From Monarcha castaneiventris obscurior (Eukaryota > Chordata > Aves > Passeriformes > Monarchidae), in assembly GCA_026261815.1 (NCBI GenBank), contig JAMPIT010000583.1, positions 2,170,001-2,234,000 of the forward strand: DNA of 64,000 nt, in the 5' to 3' direction. This document shows positions 11,805-24,700 of this stretch, piece by piece. A program made the translations under genes and the position numbers. Under the pieces are notes generated by a model. It did no database searches and was not told the origin of the DNA. It was given only the letters and a program-made list of their open reading frames with translations. Positions within the stretch are counted from its first letter, which is position 1, and every line of letters begins with the position of its first letter.

Positions 11805-14800
11805 ACACACACTGCTGTTTCCTATGTTCTGTGGTGTTATTACACCAGCTGAACCAGCTCCCCCACCTACCAAACCAGCACAGCTTTTGATTTACAGTTT
11901 TCAAATCTTCACACATTTATTTTTCAATGCAATACAAATGAAGGAGGATTCATAAATATTTTGGTTGAGAATGAAGCTGCCTTTGTATTTCCTCCAGCCC
12001 TTTCCCTGCTGCAGACACTGAGGTATTATATTAACCTGTTGCACGGATGACCACACAGCTTTTTTATAACAATGCTGACACACAGAGTCTGAGAAATTAC
12101 AATTTAACTTTGCCTACAGAAATCCTTATTAACACATTTTGACAGACAGAAAATTATGACTTTGAGGAAAGACGATTCTTAACCATCTGTTTGAACACAG
12201 CTATAGGGCTGGACAAAGCCACCAAAGCCACACTGACACCCTCCAAGTTTCAGCAGGCCTCACACATCTTCCCCCAAAAGGCACCAGTGGGAATCAGGCA
12301 TAAATATCAAATGGTAATGGAGCTCAAGGAGAAGAAATATTTTTATGAGAGTAATATTGCTGGCAAAAATGTGCAATGATGGGATTGAGGGTGTATTAGC
12401 AAACAATCAATGTATCTGTGGCATATGTCAGTGAGACATCCCTGAGAAACAAATGATTATCCTGAGCAGCACCAAGGCACTCGAGAGCACGGCAAATGGA
12501 AAATACTTTTTATCATGTGACATCAAGCATATGGCACACTGCTGAATGGTGAATGACAAACTTTGAAAGGTTATTATTACCCTAATGAGAAAAACCTGAC
12601 ATAAAGGAATTAATTAGCTTTGCATTTATTTAATATTACCAAATAGCACAGGCTCCAGATGGCAGCACCCAAGGTATGAGAGGGGGAGAGTGGGGGGAAA
12701 TCTACTTTTTCTGTCTCTTGGTACTTCATTCTAGGATGGCAAAACAGAAGCAACACAGTTTCTCAAATTCTTATTTGCTGTGAGAAAAAATCACAGTAGA
12801 GCTATGAGATTAAGAATTTAATCTTGATGGGGCATTGGAATATTTTTAAGCGCACATTGCTCATTCAATAAAAATTGTGTGTGGTTCTTTTCCTTCAGCA
12901 GCAGCTCATAAATATTTGCATAAAACCTTCAGCTGATTTTAGGGAGGAACAAGCTCAGTCACAGCTCCTTGCAAAGGACCCACCTCTGTTAAATGATCCA
13001 GGAGCTTGGCTGGGTTTTCCTGCTGAAATATACACCAATACTGCACTAGGAAATGGTGGGATTCTTTAAACCTTTAAATAATCTGAGCATAAACAATAAT
13101 TATGATAATGTATAGACTGGCAGTGCTTTGAGTACACCTTTATAACCAGTGCTTTCACACAGAGCACAGCCCACAGCTGACCCTCAGGGCACCTCCAGGT
13201 ACATTGTCCTGAATTTAAAACACCTGTGGGACTACCAACACCTTTCCCAATGCATCCAGAGAGGAATACAGTCAGTCAGAGCACACTGAATTAGCTGGCT
13301 GGGCAAACTCTCCAGCAAAGGGTACAGACCAATCCAGCTTTGTTAGAGGAATGTAGCCCTAAGAACCAGTACACAGCTAAGTACAGGCAAACCAGACTGC
13401 TCCAGCAGTGAAGAGTGACAGTTCACCATGTAGATGGGTGGGCACAAAGGGCACGTGAGGACAAATTAAACTATCCAAGAGTGCAAGTGACTCAAATCAG
13501 TATTTTCTGCAGCACTAATTACAAAGATGCACTCATAGAATCACAAAGGAAAACCACTCCTAATTCTTTTCTTTGTACTAGTCTGCAGCCTCAAAATCGA
13601 CTATGTTTTTACAGCAAAGAGAAAGCAAACTTTTGGAATTTTTTTATGTCCTTGAGGGGTTGAAGGTTAGGCACAAGATTTCATAACTTCCTTAGGAACT
13701 TCATTTTGCCATCACAAAGCGCTTGGCTTCTCCTGGGTTCCATTTCTGACTAAAACACCTCATGACAGCTTTATAGTATTAATTTCCTTTTCTACTGCAC
13801 TCCTTATAAATGTTTTCTTTATGGCATAAATCACATTTCCAGCAGCAGATAAGTGAAGACTCACACAGATCACTTTGCTGGGTTTGGTGTCCCAGGTATT
13901 CTGTGACAGATCAGGGGCCAGTCACCGTCACAGCCCTCAGTGACCTGAGCCATTCTGATGGTCACAGAAATGAGATGGTGAGAAAAGGAAAAGAACTTTA
14001 ATTTAAATGATATCTTAGGACAGCTACAAATATGGTCACAAAATCTCTGAAGGATATTGCTGGTTTTCAAAAGGAAGTTAATCCTGCTAGTAATATTTGT
14101 TTTCTCTCAGTTTTAGCAATGTTCTTCCAGACACACAGATAAGCCTAAGGTCTATTTGTTTTCCAGAATGACTTTATCTCCTGGGCTCTTAAATAAGAGG
14201 TCCCAGTTTTGTGGATCTGGAGGAAAAAAAAAAAAATTCCTCAGTGTGAAATCAGTCCAGCCTACCTACAGCTCTTTTCAGCCTGTGCTACAACTCAGAT
14301 TGTTGATTCAAAGACCCTGAAACTAAACAGCTCCATCACTCAGCCTTGTCAACAGCACCAACACACATAAATAAATCCGGCTCTGCAGGATCCCTGGGCA
14401 GCCATGCCAAGGAGGGTCAGGACAGCCAGCCAGGAAACCCAGCCACCCCTGTAACACACAGCACCCAGCAGGGGAGGGACACCCATGGGCCCCAGGGGGA
14501 GTCAGGGCCATAATTCCAAGTGTTCAACTCCATCAGCAGCCTGCTGTTCCCAGGACATCCGTGCCTGGAGCCTGCTCGGTGCCCTCCCTGCTGACTCTGC
14601 TGTTCCCCGTGTTCAGCCCCGGTGCATCGACACAAACTCCAACACACCGACAGCCACACGCACCATCCAAAGCACTTCTGCAGCCAAAAATACTGTATTT
14701 GTAATCATTTCTCCTGAGGTAAAAGCACTTTGGGATGAAAACCACAGCAGTACCTGATAATCAGACATGTAACCCAAGCGTGGGGCTGTGCCCATAAGGG

Positions 14801-14997
14801 GAGGTTTTATTGCCCTGACAGGTGCCAGAGCCAGACCCCTCTCACTGACCTTGGTGCACCACTTGGAGCCAACCAGGAAATCACAGTTAGGTGGACAGAA
14901 TTTGTGTAGCCTGTCCTTTCAACTCCCCGAAAATGTAGAGGAAGAGACAATGCTCTGTAAGGTACAGCATTGAGTGCTTCATCTGCAAATTATTGTT
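11805..14997. other. Non-coding DNA; start of the CR1-poor interval
   Basis: No gene is seen. A 13-A run lies at 14224-14236. A GC-rich patch at about 14390-14640 holds a CTCF-core-like string, CCAGCAGGGGAG (14465-14476), one mismatch from the usual core. It is not a CpG island. A candidate regulatory block is listed at 12480-12660. Confidence 0.5.
12480..12660. promoter_or_regulatory. Candidate non-coding regulatory block
   Basis: This compact AT-rich but non-repetitive block contains an extended TAATTAG homeodomain core (GGAATTAATTAGCTTTGCAT, 12607-12626). It also holds an ACTTTGAAAGG string that resembles a TCF/LEF site, and CATGTGAC. No simple repeat explains the base composition. A role as an enhancer is inference only. 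Confidence 0.25.
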
Positions 14998-15102
14998 GTT
15001 CTTTTTCCTTTATATTCTTTTTCTTTTTCTTATTTGTTCCTCTTTTTTTTTTTTTTTTTTTTTTTTTGCCTCCTTTCCCCCTCCTTTGTTTCTTCTTTGC
15101 AG
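14998..15102 (+). repeat. Polypyrimidine tract with a 25-T run and a perfect splice-acceptor end
   Basis: About 100 bases are almost wholly C and T on the plus strand, with an uninterrupted T run at 15043-15067. The tract ends in TTTCTTCTTTGCAG (AG at 15101-15102), a textbook vertebrate 3' splice site. The next 170 bases switch abruptly to GC-rich sequence with two overlapping short ORFs (14970-15272 and 15122-15328). No matching 5' splice site or known protein is evident, so an exon is possible but unproven. The tract is also a candidate for triplex (H-DNA) formation. Confidence 0.6.
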
Positions 15103-18100
15103 ATTCTAGGGGGTTTCTGCCATGGGGCCCAGAGCCCCCACTGGTGACCCCTTCTCAGAGAGGCTGTCAGGCAGCTCCCAGCAGAGCGGGCTCGGGGCTG
15201 TGTCTGTGTTCCCCTGCCAGCGGGGCCAGGAACAGCTCTGCTGCTCTGAACAGCTTATTAGGGATTCCATGACCCATCAGCCAACAGCCATGATCTCCAC
15301 GACCTTTGTTCTTTTTCCTCAGACATAAATCGTCAAGCCTGAGTTTTCATCTAGGCCTGACTTTCCCATGTGGCCAAGCAAGCTCCATTTATTCTGACTT
15401 TTAGAGGATAAAGCAGGCGTATCAGCCCCGGGCTAGGAAATGAAAGGAGCATTACAAAAATATGAAAATAAAATGTTCCATTAAAAAAATAATACCATTA
15501 CAACTCAAACCTATTTCCCTGTTTCAAATTGGGCCTAAGATGATAGTTTGCTTTGCATGCTGCTCTGCTGAACTGAAAACTTTTATTAATGATGTGCTGC
15601 TGTTTCTTAAAATTATCTTAACAGATGGATTTATAAATCGTAAGTAGTAGCCAAATTCTAATAATGAAGCCATTTAATACATACCTCAACTTCTGACAAT
15701 TTAATACTTGCTTTGAAAGCAGCAGTCCCCAAGCTAATCTGTTCATATCCCAACACAGGTTACACAGATGTGCTCCCTCCCTACTCCTCACTCCTGGTCC
15801 CAACAGTTCAAACCACCCATGTTTGTGTCCTTTACTCCATTTTGCAAATGAATACTTAAATTACAAAAGAAATTAATGGTTATCAGGATTTTAAAATATT
15901 CTGATCCTCTGAAAAAAATGCAGACTTCATGAGCTGCAGGTCTACATTTACATATAAATGGAAATACTCACACACATCTCCATGCATACACCCACAGGAT
16001 TGTTATAAACTATCCCAAATTTATTCTTCATCAGATTGAACCTTAAGAAATTAAATCAACTTTTAAATAACTCTTAGTTCTAACTGGACAGCCTCAAATC
16101 ATTTATAGCCTGCTCCATCCCAAACCAGCTTTCACTCATGGATTTGCCAAAGACAGCTCTTCCACCACTCAGGAAATGGCAGGGCATGGAGAACACAGCA
16201 GTTCACACCAGATTAGCTTTACCAATGTATTTTTCATCATGCAAATATAAAACAACCATTAAATTAAACTGTTAACAACCTCAGAGTGGAGAGAAAGCAC
16301 TGAAATCTGTTTTCTGTCTCAAACCTACAATTCTCATTTATTTCAGGGCCTGCAGAGCTGCAGCCAAGCATCACTGTGAGCCCAACAGACAGAATAAATC
16401 AGGAGAGAAAACAAACCCATTTCTGGATACGTTCAAAGGGTCCCTCACCTGAGCTGCGTCCCAGGTCTCCAAGCTATGGGATCTCCCCCAGGAAAAGAAG
16501 CAGAGCAGTCCTTTTGGGACATAGCACTGGAGAAATTTAGGATAAAATCAGTTAATTCAGAATTCAGCTGAGTGGAGAATGGCTAAAGAGGTTAAGGCTG
16601 ATTTCATGGCAGCAATCAGGTGGCTTTAGGTGTTGTTCAGGATTCTCTTGTAAAGCAGATCCACAACTGAGTGTCACAGGCTTTAGGGCTGTGCAGGAAG
16701 TTTCTTTTCTATCCCAACTCAAAAAAAATGAAAAAACCCAGGAAAACCCCAATCCACACTTGTCAAGCCCACCCAGTTTCTGCCCTTGGACTATGCCTTG
16801 CCTGTTGTGAACACTTTCTTTGCCAAGATCTGAAAGTCAGCAGCACCCACTGTCCCAATAACTGGGACAATCAATCAATCTCAAAATTGTCCAACACCAA
16901 CATCCATTTCAAGGGACTTTTGCATTTATTCACCTGAATTATTGACATAGCTCCATTTTCCTCTGAAGCTGAGGGTATCAGAACAAAGAGTTACAGCCCC
17001 CAGACCTTCCTGCGACACACAGATCAAGGCATCACATCCAAGAAACATCCCAAGAAAACCCGAAGTGTGTGATTGCTATCAACTAACTTGCCAAATTTCC
17101 AACCGCTTTGTGAGCTCACAAGCAATTGCACCTAGAATTCAATGCTGGCACACAAGAGACAGTGGAATAAAAATATTTTAAAGCAATTATAAAAAAATAT
17201 AAATAAAAACTGGTCCACAGTGATTACTTTCATTTCACTTTGTGCTTCTGCTCTCACTTTTATGAATAGTTTTATTTCCATTTAAAAATCATTATAAATG
17301 TGTGAAATTAAAAAGACGTGTGGGTGTGCTCCTTGCACATCACAGTTACATATTTAACAACCATCACCAAAGTTTGATATCATAATTAGATCTGTAAGTC
17401 TCAACACATTTGCAGAACTAAACTTTTGCTCCTTTCCTCTGCCAGAAAAACTTTGGCTCTTGAACATGGAGCACGACAGCAGGGGTAAATTGGACGTGGA
17501 GACTGGCACAAATAAAAGTGCTCGGAAATGCAAAGGTGGAAGTCTTGCTCCTTCCCCCTCTTTTTGCTGTGTTACAAAACAATTCCACTCCTCTGGATGC
17601 CTGGATGGACAGGCCGATATTGGAGAGCAGCATCTCTTGCACCAGCCAGCCATGGTTTCATTCCAATATTATGCTCTTTAATTTATTTTCAGTTCAAAGT
17701 AATAGACTTTCAGGCTGTCTTTAATTCAGTGGGGTGCTGCCAGGGGTGTCCACAGAGTTCTCCCGTTCCCCAGGGATGGCCACACTTGGGCAGGGGACAT
17801 GGAAACCTCCAAAGCTGAATCCATAAACACGTTTCAGCTACATTTAATTCTGCTTCACAGCCACAGAGATTTTTAGTGCACTGCAAAGGCAGCAGCAGCT
17901 TTCAGTATTGCCATATCAGAAAATAAAGATAACAGTTGTCATCAAGAGCAATCTGACTGATGCACATTTACACACACAAGTATATAGAAAAACACAACCC
18001 AACACTCACAGAAACCATGCAAGCAAAATCCACTGAATTCAGAGTTTCTGTTCACAGGACTATTGATATTTTAATTCTTAACGGGCTTCTATGGTTTCAC

Positions 18101-21100
18101 AGTAATTACTTTTGCTTTTAAAAATCCCAAACCAAATAGTTGCCTAAAAGGCTCATTTTCTGCTATCCTCCTTTAATATATTCCTCCAGTTTCATGATCA
18201 CCTAACAAGACACAGCACTATTGATCCCATATGCTTGGATGAGTTGTAGATTATGATGTACCAAAGAAAAATTCTGCTTCAGAGACATTTTGCTTTATCC
18301 TGGAAAACACTTCACAAGCCAAACATATTGATTTGACATTGTAATAAATGAGAAATTGGGACTTCTCTTTTTTTGTTTTCTTCTTTCAAGAGTCGATATC
18401 CCAGTTTCTTGGACTCTAAAATCACACAGATCAGGTAAAAAACAACTTACTTCAGGACTTCAGACCTTCCCTATCCATTTTTAATACTCCTAAACTATAA
18501 TAACAGAGAAATAGAAACAGGAATTAATATTCACTCAAAGAAAAAAATAGAAATCGCTCCCAAAGAACAGCAAAAGCCACACATTTACTTCCATATTTAC
18601 TTCATAAAATTCCCCAGGACTTCTTTGGGTTTGAGAATTCATTTTCCCAAAAGTCATTACATTCCTTGAAACATGAGGTCTCACCTGATCATTACTATGG
18701 ACAATATCTTTTTCACTGGTAAATTACTCATTTCATCCTACGTTTAGATTTCAAAACTTCTCCTCTTAGTTTAATATTTTGCAATATGAGAAACCCCATT
18801 TACATTTCTCAAGAATGAGCTGAAATACACCAAAATTTGCATTTCATTTGGGATTCATTATTTCCTGGCTAAGATATTCCTAAACATCAGGATATATATT
18901 TATATATAAAAGAAGATATACAAAGTAACTCGATTTTAGCTCCTGAAGCATTCAGACATTTAAAAATCCAGCACTTTCATAATCCACACTAAAGCTCAGT
19001 GGTGAGGGGATAATTAGGGGTGTATGCAAATGATGACAAGTCTGATACACGTGCTCAGCCCAGGCATAGCTGAGGGGCTGATTCCTCTGCCGTGGTGAGC
19101 AGACCTCCCTTTCTCTTTAGAGGAAGATCAGGTTATGGATATTGCTGAATGAAGCAAGAGATTGCACAGTGAACCCAGCAAACCTCGAATCAGATTCTGA
19201 AATCAGCTGCTGGGTGCAGCCCCAAGTGTCAATCAGCAGGGCTCTTCATGGCGCATCGATGTGGATGAATATGGATTAAACGTTCTCAGTGTTTCTCCTT
19301 ATCTGCCCTCACCTCAGGCCTGGGTTTCTAAACCCAAATTAAACCCCTGTCCCCCTAAAACCTCCGATCTGCTTTCTGAAAGTGTGTTTTTTCTCTGTTC
19401 TAATAATTCAGATCTGTGCTGATATAATATAAAATAACCTTTTAAAAGAGATTTGAGCTTTAAGCATTTAATGCATTACGGCTTCAGGCATAACCAAAGG
19501 AGCTGTTCTCCTTCTGACAACTTTCAGTCGGAAATATTTGTAATATAATAATATCTAATTTCCCAAAGTATGCTACTCAGTGTCCTAGACTACTTGTCTT
19601 TAACATCTGTGATGTTTTCATTGGGCTCTCAAACCTCACAACAAAATCACTCTGCTTTTAGCCCCTCATTTTAACCTTCTGGCCTGTAATTTATGCTCTG
19701 CTCTTGTCTCATCTTTTCCTGCAAATTGAAAAAGAGCCTTACATTGCAGCTTTCACTTTCTGACCATGAAAATGAAGATTCTGCTCTTGGAGAAGCCTCT
19801 AGCAAAACTCAGGAGACGTTCAAGCTGTGCTCAGAGAAGTGTCATGAATGAAGCGGCGCCATGGAAGGAAGAGGTAGTTACACAAATCCCTTTCATCTGT
19901 TAATTAGAAAAGCACTGCTGATGAGTGAGAGCAGTTGTACAGCCACCAGCAGCCAGCAGGAGCTGACACCCAGTAGGGACCAACAGCACCACTTCCAGGA
20001 ATTTACCCCAAACCTTTACACCCTTCCCAAATTCTAAGTAAAACCGATCTGCTTGTCAAAAACTTGAAGGAATTCAGGTCCCAAAATCTGCGGTTCCCAA
20101 CAGGGCACTGAGGAAGGAAGACTGTCTTGGGTGAGGCAGGGCTGCTCTTAGTGGCCAGCCAGGGCATTTAGGGCCTCCTCGTGTGTGCCACAGCTGAGCC
20201 AGGGCTGCAGCAGCAGTCTGAGTGCATTATATATAAATATAATAGAGAGGGAGATCCCTGGGACATCAGACTTCCAGGGATCAGCAGGAGCCATGCACTG
20301 CCAGGATCCCATGTAGTGCTCAGCTCCTCCATGATTTCTTTGCTGTCCTCACACACAGAGGTGAATATCAGCCCTAATGAGAACTCCCCACACTGATAAA
20401 ATAGCAGAAATTATTTAGGGAGGTTTCTCCTGCAAAATTAGTTCTCGCTTAATGTTATTTTATGATCTTACATTTTGCATAGTAAAGCAAAATGGGTTTC
20501 AGTATGGGTTTAAGTACCCCTGAAAGGTGAAGAAAATGCATTTTCTTACAGGTGGTAACAAATCTCAAGGTGATTCTGTGCATTCCTGCTTCAGCTTCCT
20601 GTCTTTGAAACCACTTTCCTGAGCTCCATATGCCCTTCTCAGCATTTGTCAGAAAATAAGCGTACACATTTCACATCCACATATTCAAACACAGTCACAG
20701 AAAACTTATTTTTGTGTGTTTAAAAGCACATGCTGATTAATGCCAATAAGTCTCAGTCTGAACAAACTCAAAATCTCTTTGCACTTGGTATGTCAGACTT
20801 GTTCCTCTGCCAATCCCTTTCCATTTTGCCAGAAGCGTGCAGTTGTTCTGCAAAGAAACATTTCCCAAAATGTTCTCCCTTTATTTCCAAAATGAAAAGC
20901 TTCTTTCAGGAACAGAAGCTCAGAATATATTAAAAATGTCACATTGAATCTCAGAGCAGCAGTTATCAGCAGAGAGACGCACGCAGGATATTCCTGAGGA
21001 TGTCTGGGACACTGGAGGACATTAGCACAGCCATGTCCAAGTGGGACTGTGTCAGGAATGCTGAGGGGTTAATCCACATGAAATGCCAGGTGATGATAGC

Positions 21101-21760
21101 CCTCCTCTTCAGTCAGCATATGGAACCTGATTCCTGGGATTGCAGTGTTTCCCAAGCACTTAAAATGCAGCTGGAACTATGGCAATTTTGTAATTTCCTT
21201 AAATTTGGGGACAGCTGCTCACAGCCCTGTCACTGAGCTTACAGCTCATGGCGTGGAGCCCTTGGATTTGACCATGATAAGATGTTTCATAATCTTTATT
21301 AACTTTTCTCTGCATGTATTTTGATTCAGCCCCTCTCACTGCACTGTCCAACAAAGTCTTGCCAGAGCAGAGTTTTACAGCATTCCCTCTCATCCCATTC
21401 AATTACCAGCAGTCAAACCACATGAGCTGACATAAATTTAACCAAATTGTTCACTGACAGTGCCATTGCTCCAGTTAAATAAATGAAAATGCTTAAGAAA
21501 GTGCAGGAGTGGCTCTTTTTCCTCAGGCAGGGATATTTTGGAGGCAGGAAAAGCCTGTTGGCACCATGGTTAGACCCTGGATGTCTGAACTGCTCTGTTT
21601 GTCCAGTGCAGGTGCAGGGAAAGGGGCACATGGGCAACGTGGGCCACACTTCATCATATCTCTGCAGACACAGTAAATACAGCAACGGTAAATCTTAAGG
21701 AAATAAATGCATCCTAAACTCTGCTCTCCAACAACTTCAAGGCTATTTCAGGGTTTTGGG
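15103..21760. other. Non-coding DNA, no repeat family recognised
   Basis: The sequence is mostly AT-rich. Short AT palindromic runs occur (for example GATATATATTTATATATAAA at 18891-18910). No CR1 landmark is found on either strand. Short ORFs near 17350-17820 overlap on both strands and look like chance. I see no gene. Confidence 0.5.
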
Positions 21761-21780
21761 GTTTTTTTTTTTTTAGGTAC
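21761..21780 (+). other. T13 run followed by TAG|GTACTG, splice-like
   Basis: A run of 13 T (21762-21774) is followed immediately by AG and then GTACTG. This juxtaposes an acceptor-like and a donor-like string, the arrangement seen at recursive splice sites in long introns. The donor half departs from the GTAAGT consensus, so this is weak. Confidence 0.15.
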
Positions 21781-24700
21781 TGTAAGCATCACTCAGGAAG
21801 GGAGAAAAATCTCTCCTCACCACCTTCTGCAGGACCAAGCCAGCAAGCAGAATCTGAGTTTTCCAGACCACATAATCAAGAGGATGCTCATTTTGTGGCT
21901 CTGAGTGGGACTTAGGCACTTGTGTCTCACTCTGTCAACACTTGGGGAGTGCTGGGAAGGAACAGCAGCAAAGCTTTTACACCTAGACAACGTTCTTGGC
22001 AAAAAACACAGACTCCTCCAGGAAGGAATCGAAAGGATACACAAGGGAAAGTGTTGCTCAGGATTTGTAATTTGGCCTTGGAAGCCTGGAAGAGAAACTG
22101 TTCTGCACAAGCACGAAACTGCAAAAAACCCTGAGCAAATGAAACCCAGCTCATCTGCAGGCTGGGTCAGCTAGGCTGTGACCAATGCCCAAGCTGGCCA
22201 ATCTCAAGCTGATTCAGAAATCTCTGTTCTGCTGTAGGTGCTTTGTAAACAGCGCCCAGAGGCCCCTTGTTCTCTGTCTCAAACATGGAACACACAAGCA
22301 ATAAAATTTCTGGGTAAACTGGGAGCAATGGCATAGCTAGATACCATTTTATATACTTTGAATTTGAATTCTGCTTTTCAAGTTGGCCCTTTAAATCATC
22401 CCTACACCTTCCAAAATCATAACTTGAATTTGAGCAGTGTAAGCAAGATTTTGAGGATCCATTGTTTAGGCTGTCTCAGCAGTTATGTTTAGGAACATCA
22501 AGGAATACTAAATTATTGATCCTGCATTCATTTAACTCAATGAATAAATGGTATTTAGCTAGATTTTTCTTTTTAATTTACTTTCCAGTTGGGCTTAAAA
22601 AGGACTGAGATGCAAAGGCGGAGAAAACAATTCATTTGTGTGCTTATTTAGAAAAAAAAAATGTTGAACAAAGCAGCATGCTAGAAAGCAGTTTTCCCAA
22701 TAATGTTCACTGGAGGAGTTACCATGTTTTCAGAATAGGCTGTTTTCAGAAGCCAAGGAAATCTGAAACTTTTCAAACCCTTGGCCTAAACGTGACAAGT
22801 ATTGCAACATTTCTTGCTCCTCGTTCAAGGAAATCTCACTGGAAAATAAACAGCAGAGCAGATAAGCTATTAAGCTGGGCCCCTGACGCTGCTGGCTCTT
22901 TCATCAGGTCTTATATCTGTTAACCTTTTATAAATGTCAGTCTGAAAAGAAGTTTCAACTACATCCCAGTGCCAAAAATCCCCTGCTCATTCTGCTCCAC
23001 CAGAGGCTTCAAAACCCAGCTGCACTGCTCCTGCAAGGAGTGGGGATCTGCAGCAAGAATGAGCTGCACTCTGCCAGGGCTCCCATCCCACAATAAAATT
23101 TAGGTTTCGCGTTGCAGGTGTATTATAATAGGCACTGAATCTGCATGAGCGTTTTCACTCAGTGACAAAAGGGCAAAGTGTCACCATGAATTACAAAAGC
23201 AAGGGAAATACTCTACTAAAATCACTGTCATCTACTGCCTCCCAAAACTTCCTTAGCAATTTTCGTGTATCTTGATGAAACTGCAATAAAACCAAAAACT
23301 TGAACCTGTGTTACGATGGCCATACTACAGTTGCTGGTTTGTTAATGGGATAATTTACAAGTTGAAATGCAGAGTGTGTGAACATTTCCAGTGTTTGCTA
23401 CAACAGAAAGATGGTTTTAATGAACTGTTTGTTTCCCACAATTGTTACTAATTACCTGCTCTCAAAAACAGCCTTACTCATTGCTGAGATATTTTTTAGT
23501 GTCTATAGACAGCAGTAAAACAACTATCATTATCACATATCAATTAAGTTTCTATCTTTTCCATCCCTTCTGCAATAAAGGCAATTTTCTATTGGACAAT
23601 GCTCTCAGGCACAGTGTGGGATTCTTGGGAATGTCCCATGCTGGGTCAGGAGTTGGACTCTGATCTTTGTGTGTCACTTCCAGCTCAGGGGATTCTGTGA
23701 TTATTCTTTTAGGAACAGCAAAACTCCTCATGCTAAAGGTCTCTCTGAACCACCACATCCATAGGAGCGACACCACAGAGGTAACAGCTAAACCTCAACC
23801 TGCCCAGGAAAGGGTCCCCATCCCCAGTTTGTGAGTGCAGAGAGAACATCAGACAAGAACATGGTTGTTTCCCTAAAGCAGTGGGAGGAATCAGATGCAC
23901 CTTCTCCTTATCACGGAATAATCAAGTATTACACATTTAAACCTCCTCTTTTAAGTAACAAGTGAAAAGCAAAGCAAACATGTCAGACCTGCAGTGATGT
24001 CCCTTCCACGAGGGCTTTCGCTGGGTTCCCATGTCTGTAGGATACCTCACAGAGCACTAATACCAGAGCCCATTCTGGCCTGAACTATAACAAATGAAAC
24101 TTAATATTAATATTCAGGAAGCTCAAATGATTAAAGGAGTACAGGCCTAAGGGACAGCAAGAATTTTTCCCTCTGCATCCCGCTTCTCTCCCTTATATGT
24201 TTATTAAAGAAACAAGATATTAAAAGAGGTCATTTGATTACAGAGAGGGTGTATTCATATCGTTAAATGCAAATCCTTGAGGAGATGGTCAACACCAAAG
24301 TCACACAATTCTTGGTTAAAAAAAACAAACAAACAAAAAAAAAGAACAAAAGGATAAAGTCCATTTATATGTCACCCTGAATTTCTAACACTGCATTACC
24401 TCCTCCCCCAAAACTCTGAAGGAGTCAGGAAGACAATGCAGGGAATTGCTCTGATTTGAAATGGAGATTTAATAACGGACTGTTACCCTGGCCTACTACA
24501 GAGTTAATAATAGGTGTAAACCACTGCGCTATTTGACTGTTAGAGCTGAAATAAAGAAGTCCTGAAATTTCCTGAGCTCCATCTCCTCGGACCCGTAGAG
24601 CTTTCATCATCGCAGTTTGAGGATTTTGTTTGTTTTCCGTGGCTATCACCTGAGCTGAGTTGTTCTCAAAAGACAATATCCACCAGGAAACCATTCCTCA

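Noticed and set aside
14465..14476. CTCF-core-like CCAGCAGGGGAG
   Set aside because: One mismatch to a short degenerate core is expected by chance in 64 kb.
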